Of a stretch of DNA of 5,587 bases, positions 1-5,587 are shown piece after piece. The position numbers and the translations under genes were made by a program. The first letter of the stretch is position 1; every line of letters starts with the position of its first letter. The notes under the pieces are model-generated. The model had not been told where the DNA came from, ran no database searches, and saw nothing but the letters and a program-made list of their open reading frames with translations. The DNA is from FLUQ01 sp031548325 (GTDB lineage Bacteria > Desulfobacterota > Desulfovibrionia > Desulfovibrionales > Desulfovibrionaceae): assembly GCA_031548325.1 (NCBI GenBank), contig JAVBRE010000066.1, positions 1 to 5,587 of the forward strand, in the 5' to 3' direction.

Positions 1-20
1 CACTGATTAATCCGCCTTTC

Positions 21-147
21 GGAAACGCTGAGTTTTTTCGTTTGGCAAGGCGCGAGCTTTTTTTCAAGCAGAGGCTGGACTCTTCCGTCCTGCCCTGCTT
101 GAAAAAAGGCGAGCAACGCAGTCCAAACGGAATAAATCAGCGTTTCC
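21..147. repeat. 127-bp imperfect palindromic intergenic element
   Basis: The two ends are exact inverted copies of GGAAACGCTGA (21-31 and 137-147). The similarity continues inward over arms of about 51 bp (21-71) and 53 bp (95-147). Shared blocks include CGTTTGG (39-45, matched at 123-129) and TTTTTTCAAGCAG near the centre (to 71, matched from 95). The centre (72-94) holds a further small GGAC/GTCC stem at 77-80 and 87-90. As RNA the whole block would fold into one long hairpin with a few mismatches. It lies just after a riboswitch terminator and before the unseen gene that the riboswitch controls. Size and symmetry recall ERIC-type or MITE-like repeats, but the sequence is not the enterobacterial ERIC consensus as I know it. 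No clear target-site duplication is visible. Whether it occurs elsewhere in the genome cannot be seen here. Confidence 0.75.
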
Positions 148-152
148 ATAAA

Positions 153-177
153 TAAAAAAGCCCGCCGTGAGGCAGGC
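153..177 (-). terminator. Intrinsic terminator of the TPP riboswitch
   Basis: Read on the minus strand, GCCTGCC (177-171), loop TCAC (170-167) and GGCGGGC (166-160) form a 7-bp stem with one T-G pair. It is followed directly by six T residues (159-154). This is a standard rho-independent terminator. It starts 28 nt after the riboswitch aptamer, so it is the likely expression platform: TPP binding would favour this hairpin and stop transcription before the gene to the left. It also is the first terminator met by transcripts of the GDSL hydrolase gene, which has none of its own. Confidence 0.85.
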
Positions 178-205
178 CTGAGGACAAAACAACGCGAAAA
201 CCGCG

Positions 206-290
206 AGCTTCCCTCCGTCAGTATGACCTGCGTCAGGTTCAAGGGGTCAGGATGTTCCACTCTCAGCCGCTCCACGCGGCTCCCCCAGCT
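206..290 (-). promoter_or_regulatory. TPP riboswitch (THI element)
   Basis: On the minus strand this stretch matches the thiamine pyrophosphate aptamer from end to end. The closing P1 stem pairs AGCT at 290-287 with AGCT at 209-206. GGGGG follows, then a hairpin AGCCGC/GCGGCT (281-276 with 270-265, loop GTGGA) that leads into the invariant CTGAGA (266-261). The THI-box core CCCCTTGAACCTGA lies at 246-233, and the 3' end carries GGAGGGAAGCT (216-206). In the known family, one arm binds the pyrimidine ring and the other the pyrophosphate through metal ions. The riboswitch normally represses thiamine synthesis, salvage or uptake genes when TPP is plentiful. The terminator at 177-153 suggests transcriptional control. 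The regulated gene lies past the left edge, so its identity is unknown. Confidence 0.93.
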
Positions 291-299
291 TTCGGCAAA

Positions 300-328
300 A
301 CTGTACGCCCGGCCCGCCGGCGCGTCAA
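300..328 (-). promoter_or_regulatory. Probable sigma70 promoter of the TPP riboswitch leader
   Basis: On the minus strand TTGACG (328-323, five of six consensus bases) is separated by exactly 17 bp from TACAGT (305-300, four of six). Transcription would begin near 293, a few bases before the aptamer's P1 stem, just where a riboswitch leader should start. The -35 box overlaps the TGA stop codon of the hydrolase gene (327-325). The position relative to the aptamer makes it credible; it is a motif reading only. Confidence 0.6.
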
Positions 329-966
329 GAACCGAGAATTTCAGCAACCGTCGACGCCAGGGCCTCGCCAAGAGCCGCATGCTGGTCTTCGTCAAGGTGA
401 ACGCCGTCCACCTTGCTGACCGTTATCACGTCTTCGGCCGCGAAAAAGCGGCAATCCAGGGTCCGGCAGACCTCCGCGAACGCCCCGCGCAGGCCGGCGC
501 TTTTTTCTTCCGCTTCTTCAAATTTCGGAGCTATGGGCCCGCGCGGATTATTGGCGCGCGGAGGGGCCACGACCAATATTCCGGGCACGGGCATGCCCGG
601 CTCTATGGGCGCCTTGCGGATGGCGTCCACCAGAGCGGCCGTCCCCTGCGCGGAATGCCATGCGTTATATTGGTGCATGCTTTGAAAATCATTGGTCCCC
701 AGCATAAGGATGACCAGGTCCAGAGGCGAATGAATTTCCATCAACTGCCCCAAGCCCGCAAGGCCGTTGCGTCCCGGCTTGAAAGGATCGTCCCACACGG
801 TGCGCCTGCCGTTCAGGCAGTTTTCGCTTACCCTGGCGGGGCAGCCCATACGCGCCAGCGCGGCTTCCAGAACGCCCGGCCAGCGTTTGTCAAAGGCGAA
901 GCGGCCGCGGGTCAGGGGAATAATGCCCCAAGTCAGGGAATCACCGTACACCAGAATCTGTTTCAT
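325..966 (-). CDS. SGNH/GDSL-family esterase or acyltransferase-like hydrolase
   Basis: This 213-residue protein belongs to the SGNH hydrolase superfamily (GDSL lipase type 2), serine esterases that act on acyl or acetyl esters. All four blocks are visible: YGDSLTWG near the N-terminus (nucleophile Ser10), ENCLNGR with Gly53, LGTND at 89-93 (Asn92), and DGVH at 187-190 (Asp187 and His190 of the triad). Length and the GDSLTWG opening resemble the small intracellular aryl esterase/acyltransferases such as the Mycobacterium smegmatis enzyme. There is no signal peptide, so it is probably cytoplasmic. The frame stays open upstream to 1350, but the start at 966 is preferred: it has a GGAGG ribosome site and begins right where family homology starts. 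The natural substrate cannot be told from sequence. It is divergent from pgl and runs towards the TPP riboswitch with no terminator between; nothing in the protein links it to thiamine. Confidence 0.9.
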   Translation of the reverse strand: MKQILVYGDSLTWGIIPLTRGRFAFDKRWPGVLEAALARMGCPARVSENCLNGRRTVWDDPFKPGRNGLAGLGQLMEIHSPLDLVILMLGTNDFQSMHQYNAWHSAQGTAALVDAIRKAPIEPGMPVPGILVVAPPRANNPRGPIAPKFEEAEEKSAGLRGAFAEVCRTLDCRFFAAEDVITVSKVDGVHLDEDQHAALGEALASTVAEILGS

Positions 967-972
967 GGCGCG

Positions 973-977
973 CCTCC
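973..977 (-). promoter_or_regulatory. Shine-Dalgarno site fixing the GDSL hydrolase start
   Basis: GGAGG on the minus strand lies 6 nt before the ATG at 966-964. It supports this start over the in-frame ATG about nine codons upstream and over much longer extensions of the frame. Confidence 0.8.
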
Positions 978-990
978 ACGGGTTTTCATG

Positions 991-1020
991 CATGTAGCCC
1001 ATAGGAAGCGGGCGGGTCAA
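991..1020 (-). promoter_or_regulatory. Candidate promoter of the GDSL hydrolase
   Basis: On the minus strand TTGACC (1020-1015, five of six) is followed after 18 bp by TACATG (996-991, only three of six). A start near 984 would leave a short leader of about 18 nt that contains the GGAGG site. The -35 box is good, the -10 box weak. Confidence 0.35.
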
Positions 1021-1026
1021 ATGCGA

Positions 1027-1055
1027 TTGCGGCTCCCCGCGTTGCCTGCTATCGT
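1027..1055 (+). promoter_or_regulatory. Weak candidate promoter for pgl
   Basis: TTGCGG (1027-1032), a 17-bp spacer and TATCGT (1050-1055, four of six) lie upstream of pgl in the 127-bp divergent gap (967-1093). The -35 match is only three of six. It is the best spaced pair I see on this strand, but it may be chance or pgl may use another sigma factor. Confidence 0.2.
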
Positions 1056-1093
1056 TTGCCGCCTTCAAAGCCGATTCCGCCGGATGGAAAATA

Positions 1094-1849
1094 ATGATTG
1101 ATCCGCTTGTAATTCGCGTGCCCGACGCGCAAGCCGCCGCTGCCGCCGCCGCTGCCCTTCTCAGCGACCTTGCCTTGCGCGCCGCGGCAGCCAGGGGCCG
1201 TTTTTTTCTCGCCCTGTCCGGCGGACGGACGCCGCTGGCGCTGTTTCGCCTTCTGGCCGGCCCTTCCCCGGCCTTTGCCATGCCCTGGGATAAAACCCTC
1301 GTCGCCTGGGTGGATGAACGCTGCGTTCCTTCGTCCCACCCTGAAAGCAATTACGGCGAGGCTTTGCGCGCCGGCCTGCCGCTGGACCGGGCCGCCGCCC
1401 TGCTGCGCCCGGAGACGGAAATCGACCCGAAAGGGGCCGCCGCCGCGTACGAGGCATCCCTGCGCAAGGCGTTCGGCAGCCCCCCCGGCATCCTGCCTGT
1501 TTTTGACGCCGTGCTGCTCGGCATGGGAGACGACGGGCATACAGCTTCGTTGTTTCCCGGATCTTCCGGTCTGGCAGTTAGGGATAAACTGGTCGTGCCG
1601 CAATATCCGCCGGGCAAAACGCCCCGCCTGACCCTGACGCTGCCGCTGCTGAACGCAGCCCGGTTTTGCATTTTTCTGGTCACGGGCGCAGAAAAGCATG
1701 CTGTGCTGCATCGCGTGCTTGATACGACAACGAAATCCGAATTGCCCGCACAGATGATCCGTCCCGGAAACGGCGAAATTTGCTGGATTGTCGATGAGCC
1801 GGCTTTTTCCGGCGCGCCGCATGGACAGAATACAAGGCATCGGGTATAA
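1094..1849 (+). CDS. pgl: 6-phosphogluconolactonase
   Basis: This 251-residue enzyme hydrolyses 6-phosphogluconolactone to 6-phosphogluconate, the second step of the oxidative pentose phosphate pathway, in the cytoplasm. It belongs to the DevB/Pgl family (glucosamine-6-phosphate isomerase fold). Visible signatures are LSGGRTP at 41-47 (phosphate loop), WVDERCVP at 72-79, the hallmark LGMGDDGHTASLFPG at 142-156 with the catalytic-type His149, the strand RLTLTLP at 178-184, and the C-terminal WIVDEPAF at 231-238. Length is normal for the family. The ATG at 1094 has only a weak ribosome site (GGA at 1086-1088). The Ala-rich stretch at residues 12-22 comes from a short GCC/GCT run and lies in the usual N-terminal helix. 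No zwf or gnd is seen nearby. The 3' end of the gene carries the promoter of the next operon. Confidence 0.95.
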   Translation: MIDPLVIRVPDAQAAAAAAAALLSDLALRAAAARGRFFLALSGGRTPLALFRLLAGPSPAFAMPWDKTLVAWVDERCVPSSHPESNYGEALRAGLPLDRAAALLRPETEIDPKGAAAAYEASLRKAFGSPPGILPVFDAVLLGMGDDGHTASLFPGSSGLAVRDKLVVPQYPPGKTPRLTLTLPLLNAARFCIFLVTGAEKHAVLHRVLDTTTKSELPAQMIRPGNGEICWIVDEPAFSGAPHGQNTRHRV

Positions 1850-1850
1850 T
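1822..1850 (+). promoter_or_regulatory. Strong sigma70-type promoter of the kinase/binding-protein operon
   Basis: TGGACA (1822-1827, five of six) and a perfect TATAAT (1845-1850) are separated by exactly 17 bp. Transcription should start near 1857, giving a leader of about 33 nt before the kinase start at 1890. The promoter lies inside the last nine codons of pgl and its -10 box covers the pgl stop codon (TAA at 1847-1849). The kinase operon can therefore be expressed apart from pgl. No operator repeat is evident around it. Confidence 0.75.
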
Positions 1851-1889
1851 TTTGCTGCTTCACAACTGTCACCCTGAACGCCCGATACT

Positions 1890-4604
1890 GTGATGGCATT
1901 ACCCGCCTCAGCAAACAAATTTCTTTTCGGTTCCCTGTACAGGACTGCCATCAGCGTTGTTTTGCTGGCCCTGCTGCCCGCTTTGGGCATTATTCTTTAC
2001 TCCGGCGTCACGGCGAGCAAAGAAGCCGAAAAATACACCGAACGCCTGCTGCACGACGTCGCCAACTCCATTGTGGCCGAGCAGAACATGGTGGTGGAAA
2101 ACGCCTCCATTTTGCTGACGGCCGTATCCGACTTGCGAGAAGCCCGCGACCTCAGCCCGGCCCTGTCCCGCTCGCTAAAAACCATCGTCGAAAGCAGCCC
2201 GAGCTATACCCGGATAGACCTTGTTTCCGTCAGCGGCGCCATTATCGCTTCTTCCAATGAGCTGCCCTTCCCGTTGTCCGTGCATGAATTCCGTTTTCTG
2301 ACGAAAACGGCGCAGTCGCGCAGATTCATGGTCAGCCGGTTCAGCATCTCTCGTCTGGGGAGGCACCCGGGCTTTTATTTCGCCCTGCCGATACTCAACA
2401 GGGACGGGCACATCCCCGCCGTGCTGCTGGCTCATGTGCGTCTTGACCAGCGGCGCGCGGATTTTTTCGCCTCATCTCCGGTGCCCGGCGCCAGAGCCTA
2501 CGTGCTGGACAATATGCACGCGCTGGCCTACGCATATCCGCCGGACCCCAATTTTATCCCGGCCATGTTTCTGCCCGACTCGATCAAAGGACCGCTGATC
2601 GCGCATGCGCCGGATTCCGGCATGTTCACGGCTGCGGTGGACGGCGCGGAAACCCTCTTCTTTTACAAACGGCTGCGCTACGATTCCGCTTCTCCGCCCT
2701 ACCTTACCGTTCTTCTCTTTCTGCCGCGCGACCTCGCCTACGTCGAAGCGGAACAGACTTTGCGCCGCAACCTTGTCTTTCTCGGCATAGCGGCCCTGCT
2801 GGCTTTGTGCATAGGCGGCCTTCTGATACACGCCGGGCTGACGGGTCCTTTGCGCGACATAATGGCCGCGGCGACACGGCTGAGCGAAGGCGACAATATG
2901 GCCCGAGTCTCGGGGGCCGACGCCGGTGCGGACTTCGGATCTTTGGCCCGGACCTTCAACGAAATGGCCGCGGCCCTTGAAAGCAGCCACACTGAACTGA
3001 CCGAGGCAAAGCGTTTCGCAGACCGGGCCAGCGAAACAAAAAGCGAGTTTCTGGCCAACATGAGCCATGAAATACGTACACCCATGAACGCCGTCATCGG
3101 CATGGCCTATCTGACCCTGAAAACGGAACTGACGCCCAAGCAACGAAACTATGTGGAAAAAATCCATACCGCGGGCAATACTCTTTTGCAGGTCATCAAC
3201 AGCATTCTGGATTTTTCCAAAATCGAAGCGGGCAAAATGCACCTTGAAAGCGTGCCTTTCAATCTTGCGCAGTTGTTCGTCGACCTTGAAAGAGCCGTTC
3301 AGCCCCTGGTCGAGGAAAAAAAACTATTCTGCTCCTGCGTCGTAGAGCGGGACACTCCCGGCCTGCTGGAAGGGGATTCGCTGCGCCTGAACCAGATATT
3401 GCTCAGCCTGCTGACAGGTACCATAAAAATGGCCGACTGCGGCCTGGTACGGCTTCAGGCCGAGGCGGATTCCGTCTCCAACGAGGCCGTCGCGTTGCGC
3501 TTTACGGTGGGCTATAGCGGCAAGCCTCTCAGCCAGGAACAGCTGGACGCCCTGCAGCAGACTTCGGGCGCGGGCGCTCTGTCCACCGACAGCTCTGAAC
3601 TGAGCTTCGCCATTGTGGGCCGCCTGGTGCAGTTGATGTCCGGCGCGATTACCTGCGAAACTCGCGCCTGGGGCGGCCGCATCACCTGCGTCATGTCCTT
3701 TGCCCTGCAAACGCAGCAGAAGCTGCGCGAATACGCGCTGGAAGACTTCACCGAAGTCCGCGCCCTGGTTGTGGACGACGATCCCGACAGCCGGGTTCTG
3801 ATCAGGGATCTGCTGGAACGCTTTTCCATCAAAACGGCGGAAGCCGTGAGCGGAGAAAGCGCCATGACCCTGCTGCGTCGAAAGAGCGGCGGTCCCGAAG
3901 CTATAACCCTGGTTCTCATGGACTGGCGCATGCCCGGCCTGGACGGCCTGCAGGCGGCGGCCCTGATTAAAAAGGCCACGGACATCAATCCTATCCCCCG
4001 AATTATAATAATCACGGGCTTTGACCGCACAGAAATGCTGCACGCCGCCGGCCAGGCCGACATTGACGGTTTTCTGCACAAGCCGCTCAACGCCTCGCTG
4101 CTTTTCAACATGATCCAGGAAACGCTGCACGCCGACGCGCCCCAGGATATCGCCGAAGCCGCGCCGGAAGAATGCGCCGGCCCCGAAGGCGGCCTCCTGA
4201 CCGGAGCCAGGGTGCTTCTGGCGGAAGACAACCTTATCAACCAGCAAATCGCCTGCGAATTGCTGACAAGCGCGGGCGCCGCGGTCGACGTCGCGGGCAC
4301 GGGCCGGGAAGCCGTCGACCTGCTCCATGCCGGACTTGAAAAAGACAGACTGTACACGCTCGTGCTCATGGACCTGCAAATGCCGCTGATGGACGGGTAT
4401 GAAGCAACGCGGCGAATCCGCTCGGACAGCCGTTTCGCCTCTCTGCCCATCATCGCCATGACCGCCCATGCCATGTCGGAAGAGTGGCAGAACTGCCGAG
4501 ACGCCGGCATGGACGACTATATTGCCAAACCCATCGTCGTACGGATCCTGTACGACACGCTGGCCCGCTGGGCCACGAAGACGCCGGCGAGGGTAAAAAC
4601 ATGA
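1890..4604 (+). CDS. Membrane hybrid histidine kinase with two receivers and a degenerate ATP-binding domain
   Basis: The 904-residue protein has, in order: a membrane helix (about 18-38); a periplasmic region of about 250 residues resembling a double-Cache sensor (40-292, with IDLVSVSGAIIASS at 109-122); a second helix (294-316); HAMP (317-369); HisKA with SHEIRTPMN and phospho-acceptor His393; a HATPase-like domain (about 450-608); receiver 1 (623-748: Asp629/630, Asp678, Thr709, Lys731); and receiver 2 (773-895: Glu779/Asp780, Asp828, Thr858, Lys880). There is no HPt domain. The HATPase domain keeps its framework (GDSLRLNQ, IVGRLVQLMSG) but has lost the catalytic boxes: Ser506 and Gly510 replace the N-box asparagines, Tyr542 replaces the G1 aspartate, and the G2 glycines are absent (SSELSFAI). 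It is probably a phosphotransfer or phosphatase receptor rather than an ordinary autokinase. The start is GTG 1890 or ATG 1893, neither with a clear ribosome site. The stop overlaps the next gene. Confidence 0.93.
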   Translation: MMALPASANKFLFGSLYRTAISVVLLALLPALGIILYSGVTASKEAEKYTERLLHDVANSIVAEQNMVVENASILLTAVSDLREARDLSPALSRSLKTIVESSPSYTRIDLVSVSGAIIASSNELPFPLSVHEFRFLTKTAQSRRFMVSRFSISRLGRHPGFYFALPILNRDGHIPAVLLAHVRLDQRRADFFASSPVPGARAYVLDNMHALAYAYPPDPNFIPAMFLPDSIKGPLIAHAPDSGMFTAAVDGAETLFFYKRLRYDSASPPYLTVLLFLPRDLAYVEAEQTLRRNLVFLGIAALLALCIGGLLIHAGLTGPLRDIMAAATRLSEGDNMARVSGADAGADFGSLARTFNEMAAALESSHTELTEAKRFADRASETKSEFLANMSHEIRTPMNAVIGMAYLTLKTELTPKQRNYVEKIHTAGNTLLQVINSILDFSKIEAGKMHLESVPFNLAQLFVDLERAVQPLVEEKKLFCSCVVERDTPGLLEGDSLRLNQILLSLLTGTIKMADCGLVRLQAEADSVSNEAVALRFTVGYSGKPLSQEQLDALQQTSGAGALSTDSSELSFAIVGRLVQLMSGAITCETRAWGGRITCVMSFALQTQQKLREYALEDFTEVRALVVDDDPDSRVLIRDLLERFSIKTAEAVSGESAMTLLRRKSGGPEAITLVLMDWRMPGLDGLQAAALIKKATDINPIPRIIIITGFDRTEMLHAAGQADIDGFLHKPLNASLLFNMIQETLHADAPQDIAEAAPEECAGPEGGLLTGARVLLAEDNLINQQIACELLTSAGAAVDVAGTGREAVDLLHAGLEKDRLYTLVLMDLQMPLMDGYEATRRIRSDSRFASLPIIAMTAHAMSEEWQNCRDAGMDDYIAKPIVVRILYDTLARWATKTPARVKT
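4589..4593 (+). promoter_or_regulatory. Shine-Dalgarno site of the binding-protein gene
   Basis: GAGGG lies 7 nt before the ATG at 4601, inside the last codons of the kinase. It fixes the start of the binding protein at 4601 rather than at the in-frame ATG at 4484, and together with the ATGA overlap suggests coupled translation. Confidence 0.7.
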
Positions 4605-5485
4605 CCGGGAATCGCGCCTCCCGCCCACTCATGGCCGCCATGCTGCTTTTCTGCCTTATCGCCGCTCCGGCCGCGCATCCGGCGTCCGCGGCGGAGCCTC
4701 CCGCCGACCCCGGCAATGTGCGGCGAGACTTGAAGCTTGGCTCCACCCACTCAATGGCCGATTCGGGTCTGGCGGCTTTTTTGACCCAGGCTTACCAGGC
4801 CGCGACGGGCGTTACCGTGCGCTGGCAGGCTCAGGCGCAGCCGGACCTTATGCACGCGGGCGCAGAATGCGCGGTGGACGCCTTTTTCAGCACCATTCCG
4901 GAACTCGAGTTCACGTTCATGCAGAACAAGTACGGCGAACAATGGCTGACCACCATGTACTCGAACTTCATCCTGGTAGGCCCCAAGGGAAACCCGGCGA
5001 AAGTGCCTTCGCGCACCCTGCTCGAATCCTTGCACTTTATCGCCGTCAATAAAGTTCCCTTTGCCTCCTCCCGCGACGGCACCGGCAACAGAGAAGCGGA
5101 AAATTACATCTGGAACGTGCTCAAAATGCCGGAAGTCGCTCTGGAAAGCTGGTATATCACCGCGCCTCCGCAAGCCCACACCTTGCTGCCGCTTGCCGAA
5201 GAAAAAAAAGCTTACGCCTTTGTCGACGCCTGGGCCTGGATGCGGTACCGCGACAGCTTTCAGGACAAGGGCCGGATCCCGCTGGAGGCCATCATTCTTT
5301 ACGGCCCCATGGCGCTCAAGCAGTACAGCATCATCGCCGTCTCGCGGGAACACTGCCCCAACGCCAACGCCGAAGGCGCGCGAAGCTTCGCGGACTGGCT
5401 GCTCAGCCCGGCCGGGCAAAGGACCGTCGGCAGTTTTCGCTACCAGAACGTGCAGCTGTTTCATCCTCTGAACACGCCGGAATAA
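4601..5485 (+). CDS. Secreted TupA-like periplasmic substrate-binding protein
   Basis: The 294-residue product starts with a signal peptide: Arg residues at 5 and 8, a hydrophobic core at about 10-24, and a likely cut after ASA at 28-30. The rest matches the tungstate/oxyanion ABC binding proteins (PBP-like family of TupA). STHSMADSGL at 48-57 corresponds to the TupA TTTSTQDSGL element. MYSNFILVGPKGNPA (119-133), SSRDGTGNREAE (156-167), WYITAPPQAHTL (184-195), KKAYAFVDA (202-210) and QYSIIAVS (241-248) follow in family order, ending with a DWLLSPAGQ segment (265-273). Several ligand-loop positions differ from TupA, so the ligand may not be tungstate. No permease or ATPase gene follows within the window. 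The ATGA overlap with the kinase suggests that it serves as the kinase's periplasmic sensor partner; an ordinary transport role with distant partners remains possible. Confidence 0.88.
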   Translation: MTGNRASRPLMAAMLLFCLIAAPAAHPASAAEPPADPGNVRRDLKLGSTHSMADSGLAAFLTQAYQAATGVTVRWQAQAQPDLMHAGAECAVDAFFSTIPELEFTFMQNKYGEQWLTTMYSNFILVGPKGNPAKVPSRTLLESLHFIAVNKVPFASSRDGTGNREAENYIWNVLKMPEVALESWYITAPPQAHTLLPLAEEKKAYAFVDAWAWMRYRDSFQDKGRIPLEAIILYGPMALKQYSIIAVSREHCPNANAEGARSFADWLLSPAGQRTVGSFRYQNVQLFHPLNTPE

Positions 5486-5486
5486 C

Positions 5487-5533
5487 GGGGGACTCCGTCC
5501 CCCGCACCCCCTGCAAGGGGGATCATCCCCCTT
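5487..5533 (+). repeat. Tandem G5/C5-run hairpins after the operon
   Basis: Two bases after the stop codon, GGGGGAC (5487-5493) pairs with GTCCCCC (5497-5503) around a 3-nt loop. Next, CCCCCT (5507-5512) can pair with AGGGGG (5516-5521), or alternatively AAGGGGG (5515-5521) with CCCCCTT (5527-5533), 7 bp with loop ATCAT. The two later stems exclude each other. No T-tract follows, so this is not a standard intrinsic terminator; it may stabilise the 3' end or be a dispersed repeat. Confidence 0.6.
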
Positions 5534-5548
5534 GACCCCGCAATATGG

Positions 5549-5587
5549 CGAAGGCCGTTTTTCGCGCATCGCAAAAAACGGCCTTCG
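5549..5587. terminator. Long inverted repeat at the right edge, probable part of a terminator
   Basis: Positions 5549-5562 and 5574-5587 are perfect 14-bp inverted copies (CGAAGGCCGTTTTT and its complement). After a C/A mismatch, 3 more pairs close on loop CAT (5567-5569). The right arm, AAAAAACGGCCTTCG, also looks like the first half of a second hairpin with a TTCG loop that would close beyond the window. No T-tract is seen within the window, so the terminator call is incomplete. Confidence 0.5.

Overview
The window looks like a chromosomal segment from a fairly GC-rich, Gram-negative bacterium, most likely a Desulfovibrio-type sulfate reducer. That assignment is inference from overall style: a large hybrid kinase with a Cache-like sensor, a TupA-like binding protein, and G/C-run hairpins after genes. 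No marker gene fixes the taxon. There is no sign of phage, insertion sequence, CRISPR, tRNA or rRNA.

Left part (1-966, all on the minus strand). A SGNH/GDSL hydrolase gene (966 to 325) is followed at once by a TPP (thiamine pyrophosphate) riboswitch (290 to 206) and its intrinsic terminator (177 to 153). The riboswitch has its own good sigma70-type promoter, whose -35 box overlaps the hydrolase stop codon. The gene it controls lies beyond the left edge. Between terminator and edge sits a 127-bp imperfect palindrome (21-147) that resembles a dispersed intergenic repeat.

Middle (1094-1849, plus strand). A complete 6-phosphogluconolactonase gene (pgl) diverges from the hydrolase across a 127-bp gap. 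Its last codons hold a near-consensus promoter (TGGACA, 17 bp, TATAAT) that drives the next genes.

Right part (1890-5485, plus strand). This is a two-gene unit: a 904-aa membrane hybrid histidine kinase with two receiver domains, and a 294-aa secreted periplasmic binding protein of the tungstate-binding (TupA-like) family. The two overlap by ATGA and have no transporter genes beside them within the window. The kinase keeps its phosphorylatable histidine and both receivers, but every ATP-binding motif of its catalytic domain (N, G1, F and G2 boxes) is lost. The pair therefore looks like a sensory module: a binding protein may report a periplasmic ligand to a receptor that cannot phosphorylate itself in the usual way and may instead accept, store or drain phosphate from another kinase. 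This is the most interesting content of the window.

The right end (5487-5587) holds G5/C5-run hairpins and a long 14-bp-stem inverted repeat that reaches the last base, and probably includes or borders the transcription terminator of the kinase operon.
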